From AM-1111 sp046302135 (GTDB taxonomy: Bacteria; Bacteroidota; Bacteroidia; B-17B0; Aurantibacillaceae), in the NCBI GenBank assembly GCA_046302135.1, contig JBKCIQ010000193.1, forward strand, positions 1 through 36,512: a stretch of DNA of 36,512 nt, given 5' to 3'. Made by a program: the position numbers and the translations under genes. The notes beneath the pieces are model-generated. The model did not search any database. It had not been told where the DNA came from and worked only from the letters and a program-made list of their open reading frames with translations. Of this stretch, positions 1 through 7,281 are shown piece by piece. How positions within the stretch are numbered: the first letter of the stretch is position 1; each line of letters opens with the position of its first letter.

Positions 1-135
1 GCCTTTAACATGGGGGACTATCTTCCATTTTTCCAACAAAAGAGAAATATTAATGTTTGTTATACAATAAATGAGAACGAATACGCAAACAAAAAAAGTT
101 TACAATTGGTGATTCGTTCAATACAGGTTAACTAA
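1..135 (+). CDS. recJ: RecJ single-strand-specific exonuclease, C-terminal end (partial)
   Basis: The first 44 codons are open in frame 1 and end at TAA (133-135). The gene begins before the window. The translation starts AFNMGDYLPFF and contains VCYTINENEYANKKSLQLVI followed by RSIQVN. This matches the last strand of the RecJ C-terminal OB fold, where a phrase of the type 'D-x-x-Y-x-x-x-x-N-x-[WY]-x-G-x-x-x-x-Q-L-x-x-x-D' closes the protein. RecJ is a 5'-3' single-stranded DNA exonuclease acting in recombination and mismatch repair. The catalytic DHH part lies outside the window, so activity cannot be judged. No convincing terminator follows; the next recognisable gene converges from the other strand. 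Identification rests on a short piece but the pattern is characteristic. Confidence 0.78.
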   Translation, partial: AFNMGDYLPFFQQKRNINVCYTINENEYANKKSLQLVIRSIQVN

Positions 136-515
136 CTCTGTTGTTTCCTGTTGCACACTGAAAAACAGTTGAGCAGTTTCATTTTTCTAAGATTTTATTA
201 AAAATTAAATCAAAGAATTTGTGATGTATGTGCCTAATTCTATTAGCCTGCCAACTCAGGCTCCTCACTCATCTTTGTTTCTGATTGTTTTTCCAATAAA
301 TCAGAAATGATATTCAAAATTATTTTTCTTGTCTTAGGAATAGAAAACAACAATGTTCCACCAATAATTATCCAACGTAATTTCATAATTTTTTTTTCGC
401 GTAATCACGAATACAGTGCCAATAATATGAGCACTGATTTACAGGATATTAGTTCATTTTCAAAAAAAATCATTCCCAATATTGGAGAAAACAACTTTTT
501 TGGGAAAAGATATTT
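136..515. other. Intergenic stretch between recJ and glnN ends
   Basis: This 380-base stretch lies between two convergent genes. It holds only one weak minus-strand small ORF (243-386) and a short palindrome, CCAATATTGG, near 476-485 just beyond the glnN stop. I see no strong terminator, RNA gene or repeat. A plus-strand ORF that starts at 307 runs into the glnN coding region and looks like chance. Confidence 0.6.
243..386 (-). CDS. Possible small membrane protein (47 aa), unrecognised
   Basis: On the minus strand an ATG at 386 opens a 47-codon frame ending in TAA at 243-245. The product begins MKLRWIIIGGTLLFSIP, which looks like one short membrane segment after a positive start. It continues with a basic-amphipathic stretch (KTRKIILNIISDLLEKQ) and an acidic tail ending EEPELAG. 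I do not recognise it. No Shine-Dalgarno sequence is present, but that is normal in this phylum. Its only support is the sensible membrane-protein layout and its place in an otherwise empty gap; an ORF this short could be chance. Confidence 0.33.
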   Translation of the reverse strand: MKLRWIIIGGTLLFSIPKTRKIILNIISDLLEKQSETKMSEEPELAG

Positions 516-2702
516 CTACTTAAGAAACAGCATTTCTCTGTATTTTGGCAATGGCCAGAAATCATCATCGATCATGGCCTCAAGCTTATCTGAATGATAG
601 CGTATTGAATCGAAATATGGCTTCACCTTGTTGCAATATGCCTCTGCCTGTTTTTTTGGTGAATCCAGTTTATTTGCTTTTTTCCTCTCTTCGGTCATCT
701 TCTCAGAATCGGATTTAATGACCTCAATGTGTTCGGAAATTTCCTTGATCATTTCAATCTGAAGTTTCGCAGATTTCAAATAATCATCACCCAGAATCGA
801 TTTCATTCCGTTTACATTTTCTACTAAAGTTTTTTGATAACGTATTGCGGAAGGTATGATCTGATTGTTCACGATGTCTGCCATTATTCTGCCTTCTATC
901 TGAATTTTCTTTGTGTAGGTTTCCAAAGCTATGTCATATCTTGCCTCTTGTTCTCTATGATTCAAAATATTAAGTCGCTCAAATAATGAGATGGATTTTG
1001 CGGATACGTAAGCGTCAAGCGCTTCAGGTGTTGTTGGAAAATTATTCAATCCTCTTTTTTTCGCTTCTTTTTTCCATTCTTCACTGTATCCGTTTCCTTC
1101 AAAGCGAATGGGTTTTGATTCAACAATATATTTTTTCAGTATCTGCAAAATTGCCACATCTTTTTCGGCTCCCTTTTCTATCAATGCATCCACTTCTTTT
1201 TGGAAATTATTGAGTTGATCTGCAACAATTGCATTGATGACAGTCATAGCACCTGAACAATTTGCACTTGAACCAACCGCCCTGAATTCAAATTTATTTC
1301 CTGTAAACGCAAACGGAGATGTCCTGTTCCTGTCGGTATTATCTTTTAATATATCCGGAATTTTTCCAATGTCAAGTTTAATGTTTGTTTTTTCTTCAGG
1401 AGACAATTTTCCTTCATGAACGTTCTTTTCAATTTCATCCAGAATTTTACTGAGCTGCTCACCAAGAAACACACTCATTATTGCAGGAGGTGCTTCATTC
1501 GCGCCCAAACGGTGATCGTTATTTGCGCTTGCAATTGATGCACGTATTAGATCAGCATGTTCATGTGCGGCCTTTATGGTATTAATGAAAAAGGTGAGGA
1601 ACATTAAATTTGTCTTAGGAGTTTTCCCTGGACTCAATAAATTTTTTCCTGTATTGGTTGCAAGACTCCAGTTGTTATGTTTACCACTTCCGTTTACGCC
1701 TGCGTATGGTTTTTCATGAAGTAAAACTCTAAGATTATGTCGTGCGGCCACCTTCTCCATTACATCCATCAACAATTGGTTGTGGTCCACAGCAACACTC
1801 ACTTCTTCAAATATAGGTGCACATTCAAACTGTGCAGGAGCAACTTCGTTATGCCTGGTACGAACAGGAATACCCAATAAGTGACATTCGTATTCAAAAT
1901 CGTACATATATGCAGCTACTCTTTCAGGAATTGAGCCCCAGTAATGATCCTCCAGTTGCTGGCCTTTAGCCGAAGAAGCACCGAACAATGTTCTTCCGGT
2001 TTGTTGAAGGTCAAAGCGCACATTATACAGCGCGGCATCAATTAAAAAATATTCCTGTTCCCATCCCAGTGTTGCGTGCACTTTCGTAACATTTTTATCG
2101 AAATATTGACATACGTTAGTAGCCGCTTTGTCAAGTGCGTGAACAGATTTTAGTAAGGGTGTTTTATAATCTAGCGCTTCTCCTGTGTAGGAAATAAAAA
2201 TGGTAGGAATACAAAGTGTTTTTCCCCATATGAATGCGGGAGATGTTGGATCCCATGCGGTATAACCTCTGGCTTCAAAGGTGTTTCTGATTCCTCCGCT
2301 GGGGAAACTGGATGCATCGGGCTCTTGTTGCACCAATTGACTACCGCCAAATTTTTCAACGGCTCTTCCGTTTTCTGTTGGTTCAAAAAAACCGTCATGC
2401 TTTTCTGCCGTGGTTCCGGTCAAAGGTTGAAACCAATGTGTATAGTGTGTAACACCTTTTGATATTGCCCATGCTTTCATACCGGCAGATACCTGATCCG
2501 CCATTTTTCTATCTATTGATGTACCTTTTACAATCGCATCATTCACGCTATTGAATGCTTCTTCAGATAAAAAGGATTTCATGGCGTCATAACCAAAAAC
2601 ATTACTTCCGAAATATGCAGATATCTGTTTATCTGTTTGATTGAATAGGGCGGGTTTTCTGTTAGTTGCCTGTTCCAGTGCAGAAAATCTTCTTGTTGAC
2701 AT
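516..2702 (-). CDS. glnN: Glutamine synthetase type III
   Basis: ATP-dependent ligation of ammonia to glutamate in the cytoplasm, the main entry of ammonium into organic nitrogen. The 728-residue length fits the large GSIII class, common in Bacteroidota, not the ~450-residue GSI. Visible active-site blocks are GWEQEYFL (213-220, metal/glutamate-binding Glu residues), RHNEVAPAQFE (283-293) and NGSGKHNNWS (337-346). The N-terminal 100 residues carry the GSIII block THYTHWFQPLTG (85-96). The C-terminal ~150 residues are rich in charged helices, as in GSIII dodecamers. The ATG at 2702 gives a family-like N terminus (MSTRRFSALEQ). A -7 box lies 14 bases upstream. The gene appears to be monocistronic. 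Confidence 0.96.
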   Translation of the reverse strand: MSTRRFSALEQATNRKPALFNQTDKQISAYFGSNVFGYDAMKSFLSEEAFNSVNDAIVKGTSIDRKMADQVSAGMKAWAISKGVTHYTHWFQPLTGTTAEKHDGFFEPTENGRAVEKFGGSQLVQQEPDASSFPSGGIRNTFEARGYTAWDPTSPAFIWGKTLCIPTIFISYTGEALDYKTPLLKSVHALDKAATNVCQYFDKNVTKVHATLGWEQEYFLIDAALYNVRFDLQQTGRTLFGASSAKGQQLEDHYWGSIPERVAAYMYDFEYECHLLGIPVRTRHNEVAPAQFECAPIFEEVSVAVDHNQLLMDVMEKVAARHNLRVLLHEKPYAGVNGSGKHNNWSLATNTGKNLLSPGKTPKTNLMFLTFFINTIKAAHEHADLIRASIASANNDHRLGANEAPPAIMSVFLGEQLSKILDEIEKNVHEGKLSPEEKTNIKLDIGKIPDILKDNTDRNRTSPFAFTGNKFEFRAVGSSANCSGAMTVINAIVADQLNNFQKEVDALIEKGAEKDVAILQILKKYIVESKPIRFEGNGYSEEWKKEAKKRGLNNFPTTPEALDAYVSAKSISLFERLNILNHREQEARYDIALETYTKKIQIEGRIMADIVNNQIIPSAIRYQKTLVENVNGMKSILGDDYLKSAKLQIEMIKEISEHIEVIKSDSEKMTEERKKANKLDSPKKQAEAYCNKVKPYFDSIRYHSDKLEAMIDDDFWPLPKYREMLFLK

Positions 2703-2716
2703 AATTTAATTTTTCG

Positions 2717-2750
2717 CAAATTTATATCAAAAAAAAGGGGGTACCCACAA
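2717..2750 (-). promoter_or_regulatory. Promoter of glnN with an internal palindrome
   Basis: Read on the minus strand, TAAATTTG (2724-2717) matches the Bacteroidota -7 box TAnnTTTG exactly. A TTG (2750-2748) stands 23 bases upstream, at the long end of the usual -33 spacing. Between them lies the perfect palindrome GGGTACCC (2738-2745), followed by a run of eight T on the minus strand. The palindrome is well placed to be an operator, but nothing in the window names a regulator for it. Confidence 0.55.
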
Positions 2751-2899
2751 AAAATATTAACTTTTTAGTAACCAAAACATGAAAATAATGGGGGGTTTAT
2801 TAAAAAATTAATAAAAATTTGAATTTTACAGATTTTTTAAAAAGTAAGTTAAGTTGAAGAAATTTCGAACATAAAAAAATTAGTAATCACTCAAAACAA

Positions 2900-3751
2900 T
2901 TAATTTGGAAAAATTTTATTGGCATCAATTACTGATTTGTTAAATTCATTTTGATTAATACCGGTATCCAACTTAATTTCATAAAAATATTTCAGTAAGT
3001 CTTCGGTTGCTATGTTTCCGGTTAATTCATCCTTTGCCATAGGGCAACCGCCGAACCCATTGATGGCGCTGTCAAACTTTTTACATCCTGATTCGTATGC
3101 CGATTTAATTTTCTCAATTTCGTTTTCCTTTCTTGAGTGAAGATGTGCACCGAACTCAATATTTTTGAATTCAGGAATTAACTGTTTGAATAGAAGCTTT
3201 ATATTTTCAGGTGTTGAAACACCAATTGTATCCGCCAAAGCAATAAACTCGATCCCTAATGAATTCATTTTTGATGCCCATTTTACAGCAATCTCCGGGT
3301 TCCATTCATCACCATATGGATTTCCAAATGCCATTGAAATATATACAAGCAATTTTTTATTATGACGAGTACATAAATTTTGAATTTCATCAACTCTAAT
3401 TAATGATTCCTCTATAGTTGAATTAGTATTTCTTTTTTGAAATGTTTCAGAAATTGAAAAAGGAAATCCTAAAAAATTTATTTTTTCGAAAGTGCAGGCG
3501 TCTTCTGCTCCTTTTTTATTGGCTACTATCGCTAAAAGTTTTGATTTTGTATTTGAAAAATTAAGCTTTTGTAAAACTTCTGCTGTGTCTCGCATTTGCG
3601 GAATCGCTTTTGGAGAAACAAAACTTCCAAAGTCTATAGTGTCAAATCCAACTTCAAGAAGTTGATTTATGTAACTTATTTTTTTTTCGGTTGGAATAAA
3701 ATCTTTTAATCCCTGCATGGCGTCTCTCGGACATTCAACTATTTTAATCAT
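2900..3751 (-). CDS. mvaB: Hydroxymethylglutaryl-CoA lyase
   Basis: Cleaves HMG-CoA to acetyl-CoA and acetoacetate (leucine degradation, ketone-body chemistry) in a DRE-TIM/HMGL-like TIM barrel. The 283 residues show the N-terminal strand as VECPRDAMQG, where most members have VGPRDG; the conserved Arg9 and metal-binding Asp10 remain. The other metal ligands fit the pair HLH (203-205). LADTIGVSTP is at 172-181, and the catalytic cysteine loop GFGGCPMA carries Cys236. The ATG overlaps the pyrD stop as ATGA, so the two genes are probably translationally coupled, though their pathways differ. Other HMGL-like enzymes such as homocitrate synthase or isopropylmalate synthase are much longer, which supports the call. 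Confidence 0.88.
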   Translation of the reverse strand: MIKIVECPRDAMQGLKDFIPTEKKISYINQLLEVGFDTIDFGSFVSPKAIPQMRDTAEVLQKLNFSNTKSKLLAIVANKKGAEDACTFEKINFLGFPFSISETFQKRNTNSTIEESLIRVDEIQNLCTRHNKKLLVYISMAFGNPYGDEWNPEIAVKWASKMNSLGIEFIALADTIGVSTPENIKLLFKQLIPEFKNIEFGAHLHSRKENEIEKIKSAYESGCKKFDSAINGFGGCPMAKDELTGNIATEDLLKYFYEIKLDTGINQNEFNKSVIDANKIFPN

Positions 3752-4803
3752 TTATGTTTAGATTTATTATACTCTATTATGGCTTTGTTTATTCTTTTTA
3801 TCAATGAAGGGCCTTCATAAATAAATCCGGTATACAATTGAATAAGATCTGCGCCTGCCTCAAGTTTTTCAATTGCATCCTGTTCTGAGTGAATTCCTCC
3901 GACGGCGATAATTGGGAAAGATTTTTCGGATTTTTGAGATAGGTATCTTATTACTTCGGTTGATCTATTTTTGAGTGGCTTTCCGCTAAGTCCTCCTGGT
4001 CCAAAAATTTCTATTTCTTTTTCTGAGTATGATAAATTTGATCTACTAATGGTAGTATTAGTTGCGATGACTCCATTAATACCTGTTACTCGAACGATTT
4101 CTATAATATCATCAAGCTGCGAGTTTTCAAGATCTGGAGCAATTTTTAGAAGTAAAGGTTTAGGTTTTGTTTTCTCTTTGTTCAATTTCATTAATGCCGA
4201 TAGAATTTGCATTAATGGTTCTTTATCCTGTAAAGACCTTAATCCCGGGGTGTTTGGTGAGCTTACGTTTACAACAAAATAATCAACTACATCAAATAGT
4301 TTTTCAAAGCACAAAATATAGTCGTCTATTGCTTTTTCATTTGAAGTAACTTTATTTTTCCCAATATTCCCGCCGATAATTAGTCCACTTGCTTTTGTTT
4401 TTTCTAACCTCTTTTTTATAACGTCAGCCCCGTCGTTGTTAAAACCCATCCTGTTTATTATCGCTTCATTTCTTGTGAGTCTAAATAACCTTGGCTTATC
4501 GTTACCTGGTTGAGGCAAAGGTGTTACTGTTCCAATTTCAACATGGCCAAAACCAAAAAGTCCGAACTCCTCATAAAGCAAAGCGTTTTTGTCAAATCCC
4601 GCAGCCAATCCTACGCAGTTTTTAAACTTTAGGCCAAAAAGAATTTTTTCGGATCCTTGTTTTTCTGTTGAATAAAAATTCTTGGTTAAATTTCTGATTA
4701 TCTTTATTTTAAATATAAAATTGATTAAATTAAAAGTAAGATGATGAACCTTTTCAGGGTCAAACAGAAACAAAATTGGCCGTATAAAGATCTTGTAACT
4801 CAA
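3748..4803 (-). CDS. pyrD: Dihydroorotate dehydrogenase (quinone), class 2
   Basis: Oxidises dihydroorotate to orotate in pyrimidine synthesis, passing electrons to membrane quinone through FMN. At 351 residues it has the class 2 N-terminal membrane helix region (IRPILFLFDPEKVHHLTFN, 7-25). LAAGFDKNA is at 67-75, and EIGTVTPLPQPGNDKPRLFR at 89-108. The catalytic-base region is NVSSPNTPG (179-187), with a serine base typical of class 2. The start is TTG at 4803: an in-frame TAA lies five codons upstream, the next in-frame ATG is deep in the protein, and the N terminus from this TTG matches the family. A -7 box ends only 7 bases before the start. It overlaps the downstream HMG-CoA lyase gene by four bases. 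Confidence 0.94.
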   Translation of the reverse strand: MSYKIFIRPILFLFDPEKVHHLTFNLINFIFKIKIIRNLTKNFYSTEKQGSEKILFGLKFKNCVGLAAGFDKNALLYEEFGLFGFGHVEIGTVTPLPQPGNDKPRLFRLTRNEAIINRMGFNNDGADVIKKRLEKTKASGLIIGGNIGKNKVTSNEKAIDDYILCFEKLFDVVDYFVVNVSSPNTPGLRSLQDKEPLMQILSALMKLNKEKTKPKPLLLKIAPDLENSQLDDIIEIVRVTGINGVIATNTTISRSNLSYSEKEIEIFGPGGLSGKPLKNRSTEVIRYLSQKSEKSFPIIAVGGIHSEQDAIEKLEAGADLIQLYTGFIYEGPSLIKRINKAIIEYNKSKHK

Positions 4804-4810
4804 AGTTGTG

Positions 4811-4818
4811 CAAAATTA
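4811..4818 (-). promoter_or_regulatory. -7 box ahead of pyrD
   Basis: The minus strand reads TAATTTTG, an exact TAnnTTTG match. It ends seven bases before the TTG start of pyrD, so the expected transcription start falls at or next to the start codon. No TTG-like -33 element is visible 19-23 bases upstream. The transcript may be leaderless. Confidence 0.45.
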
Positions 4819-4892
4819 ATCATAAGCATACGTAGAAAATACCTGTTAATAAACAGCTGATAATATTTTGTTTTTTTAACAAGTGCATTTTT

Positions 4893-4919
4893 TTGTGAAA
4901 TAAATATTTTATACATTTG
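4893..4919 (+). promoter_or_regulatory. Promoter of the small lipoprotein gene
   Basis: TTG at 4893-4895 and an exact -7 box TACATTTG at 4912-4919 are 16 bases apart, slightly shorter than the usual 17-23. The predicted start leaves a leader of about 20 bases before the ATG at 4944. The leader is A-rich and has no Shine-Dalgarno sequence. Confidence 0.6.
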
Positions 4920-4943
4920 CGGCACTAAAAAACAAAAACTAAA

Positions 4944-5225
4944 ATGAAAAAAGTATTATCTATCGTTGCTGTGGCTGCTATGACTGCTACTTTTGTAGCT
5001 TGTGGCCCTGGAAAAGAAGCTGAAGAAGCTGCTAAAAAAGCTGCTGATTCAACCGCTGCTGCTAATGTTGCTGACTCAACTGCAAAAGCTGATGCTGCTA
5101 AGAGAACTGCTGATTCAACTGCTGCTGCTATTGTTGCTGATTCAACTGCAAAAGCTGTTGCTGCTGACTCTGCTGCAAAAGCTGGAAAAGGTGGTAAAAA
5201 AGACGGTAAAAAAGGAGATAAGTAA
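4944..5225 (+). CDS. Small Ala/Lys-rich repeat lipoprotein (93 aa)
   Basis: A lipoprotein signal peptide (MKKVLSIVAVAAMTATFVAC) gives a lipobox FVAC with Cys20. The mature part is almost entirely Ala, Lys, Asp, Ser and Thr. It includes two near-identical 22-residue units (ADSTAAANVADSTAKADAAK-like, residues 34-77) and a basic glycine-lysine tail (GKGGKKDGKKGDK). The composition predicts a long helix or an extended periplasmic or surface linker, loosely like Lpp-type or histone-H1-like Lys/Ala proteins. No enzyme motif is present. It has its own promoter and a strong terminator, so it is monocistronic and probably well expressed. I cannot assign a function. Confidence 0.85.
   Translation: MKKVLSIVAVAAMTATFVACGPGKEAEEAAKKAADSTAAANVADSTAKADAAKRTADSTAAAIVADSTAKAVAADSAAKAGKGGKKDGKKGDK
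5043..5174 (+). repeat. 66-bp tandem repeat, two copies, in the lipoprotein gene
   Basis: Two adjacent 66-base units, 5043-5108 and 5109-5174, both begin GCTGATTCAAC and encode 22 residues each. They differ at a few positions only. Each unit itself contains two related halves around GCTGA(C/T)TCAAC, pointing to stepwise internal duplication. Confidence 0.85.
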
Positions 5226-5247
5226 TTTAAACCTTTTTATTGAAATT

Positions 5248-5277
5248 ACCCTGAAGGTCTCTTCAGGGTTTTTTTTT
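5248..5277 (+). terminator. Rho-independent terminator of the lipoprotein gene
   Basis: ACCCTGAAG (5248-5256), loop GTCT, then CTTCAGGGT (5261-5269) form a perfect 9-bp stem followed directly by a run of T to 5277. It sits 22 bases after the lipoprotein stop codon and before the glycosyltransferase gene. Confidence 0.9.
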
Positions 5278-5359
5278 GCCCATAATTTTTCTCAATGAAT
5301 AAATTTTCCAATCTTTATTTATCTTAAAGATTAAAATATTATTTTATTAAACCTAACGA

Positions 5360-7279
5360 ATGCTAAATTTTATTGAACGATATATTTCTTTGATTTTCAT
5401 TTTAACAGTTGCATTCGTTTTTAGGTTTTATAATTTTAATGAAATTCCATTCACACACGACGAATTAAGCGCTCTGAGTCGTCTTGAGTTTAACAATCTA
5501 TCAGAGTTATTGAAATTTGGAGTTAAACCAGATGGGCACCCCGCCTTAGTTCAGGTTTTTATGTATTACTGGACCATGCTCTTCAGCAACTCAGAGCAAT
5601 GGGTTAAAATCCCCTTTTTATTTTGTGGCTTAGCATCAGTTTATCTGGTTTACAAAATTGGGTTTAAATGGTTTGGTTTTTCCGTTGCTGTATTCAGCTC
5701 TGCTTTTATAGCGGCCTCCCAGTTTTTCATTATTTATTCGCAATATTCAAGGCCGTATATTACCGGATGTTTTTTTGCACTAATCATGATTTATTGTTTG
5801 TTAATTGTAATGTTTGAGGATAAGGTCAAAATAAAATATTGGTTTTTATTGGGGATTTCAATTTTGCTTTCCGCTTTAAATCATCACATTTCAATGCTTG
5901 CTGCTTTTGTAGCTTGTATTAGTGCTTTAGTATTTATACCCAACCATAGGATTAAAACTTATTTGATTGTTTGTTTTTTTTCTGTTCTCGCTTATTTACC
6001 TCATCTTCCAATAACTCTTAGTCAGTTCTCAATCGGAGGAGTGGGAGCGTGGCTATCTGCACCGGAAAATAATTTCATTTTAAAATTTTTATATTTCCTT
6101 ATTCATTATTCACCAATGATGATAGGATTTTTAATTTTTATTTTCTTTTTCAATTTTATACTTGTAAAAAAATCTAATGACGCTTTACCAAATAAGAACA
6201 AGATCAGGGTGTTTTTGATACTCAATTTCATTACAGTTTGGTTGATTTGTCAATTTTATTCTGTTTTTAGAAATCCTGTTTTGCAATATTCGACTCTTAT
6301 TTTTTTTGCGCCTCTTCTCATTATTTTTTTATTTTCTTTTCTCAAGGAAACTTCCGGATTCAAGCTTTGGCTACCGTTAATTTTGATGATTTCCGGAATG
6401 TCTTTTACGCTTGCAGACAAAAGAAATTTTTTTGAACTCAATTACAGACAAGGTTTCGAAAGAGTGGTTGCAAATGCCGCCCAAATAAAGAGGCAAAACT
6501 CTAATGAGAAAATTGCCATGATTGTGCGTTCAGAACCTTGGTTCATCAATTACTATTTCAAAAAATATGGAATAAATTTACCTGTGTTGTTTCAACCCAA
6601 TAACAGACAACTAACCCAAAAAGAAATAAAAGATTTTATTCTTAAAAATGAGGCATCAACACTGATTTGTTCCAACCTGGAGCCTCAGAATACAGCCCTT
6701 GCCACTTCATTTGGTTACGAATTTCATAAAAAGGAGCTAGGCTATTCCTATGAAATTTACATTTTCACTAAGAAGAAAATCTGTGAAAGTTATCCCATAA
6801 AGGAAGAACTGATTAATTCCTATTACTGTAATTTTTCAAACAATCAATCCCTTTTTAATTGTAATAAACAAAAGATTAAAACCGATTCTTCAGGTCAAAA
6901 ATATTTACAAGTTGATTCAACAGATTTATATCCAATAGGAATTTCTTTAAAGCTAGCTGATCTAAATCCTAAAATTGGGGATCATATTCTTCTGAAAATT
7001 AAAACGGAAAATGGACAAAACAATTTAGGAACTATGTTTTTTAATATTACAAATGGTGATTCTTCCATTTTTTATTCTGATAATAAACTTTCTGAAAATA
7101 ATTTGTGCAACACTAATTTTTCTTCTATGTTTTACGGATTAAAATCAAATGAAAATCATTTATTAACTGCGGCTTTTTTCAATGAGCATAAAAAGTCAAT
7201 AAAGATCTATGAATTTGCACTATTTTTAGTTAGGGCAAATCCTTATCGATATGCTTTACTTGAGGAAATCAATGAATAA
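5360..7279 (+). CDS. GT-C type membrane glycosyltransferase (GT39/PMT-like)
   Basis: Probably transfers a sugar from a polyprenyl-phosphate donor on the outer face of the inner membrane. The 639 residues hold about ten hydrophobic helices in the first ~350 residues, then a ~270-residue soluble C-terminal part. Between the first two helices is the GT-C signature: FTHDELSAL with the acidic pair Asp34-Glu35, and the later PDGHPAL (57-63), typical of the ArnT/PMT_2 group. The C-terminal region is not recognised. Only two bases separate it from ligA, so the two share a transcript, although the functions look unrelated. Upstream is a strong terminator (5248-5277), so its promoter should lie in the 82 bases between; I see no exact -7 box there. 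Acceptor and sugar cannot be read from sequence. Confidence 0.78.
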   Translation: MLNFIERYISLIFILTVAFVFRFYNFNEIPFTHDELSALSRLEFNNLSELLKFGVKPDGHPALVQVFMYYWTMLFSNSEQWVKIPFLFCGLASVYLVYKIGFKWFGFSVAVFSSAFIAASQFFIIYSQYSRPYITGCFFALIMIYCLLIVMFEDKVKIKYWFLLGISILLSALNHHISMLAAFVACISALVFIPNHRIKTYLIVCFFSVLAYLPHLPITLSQFSIGGVGAWLSAPENNFILKFLYFLIHYSPMMIGFLIFIFFFNFILVKKSNDALPNKNKIRVFLILNFITVWLICQFYSVFRNPVLQYSTLIFFAPLLIIFLFSFLKETSGFKLWLPLILMISGMSFTLADKRNFFELNYRQGFERVVANAAQIKRQNSNEKIAMIVRSEPWFINYYFKKYGINLPVLFQPNNRQLTQKEIKDFILKNEASTLICSNLEPQNTALATSFGYEFHKKELGYSYEIYIFTKKKICESYPIKEELINSYYCNFSNNQSLFNCNKQKIKTDSSGQKYLQVDSTDLYPIGISLKLADLNPKIGDHILLKIKTENGQNNLGTMFFNITNGDSSIFYSDNKLSENNLCNTNFSSMFYGLKSNENHLLTAAFFNEHKKSIKIYEFALFLVRANPYRYALLEEINE

Positions 7280-7281
7280 AA

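Noticed and set aside
307..597. 96-codon plus-strand ORF
   Set aside because: It overlaps the glnN 3' end, has poor composition (FIIFFSRNHEYS) and no family-like features; probably chance.
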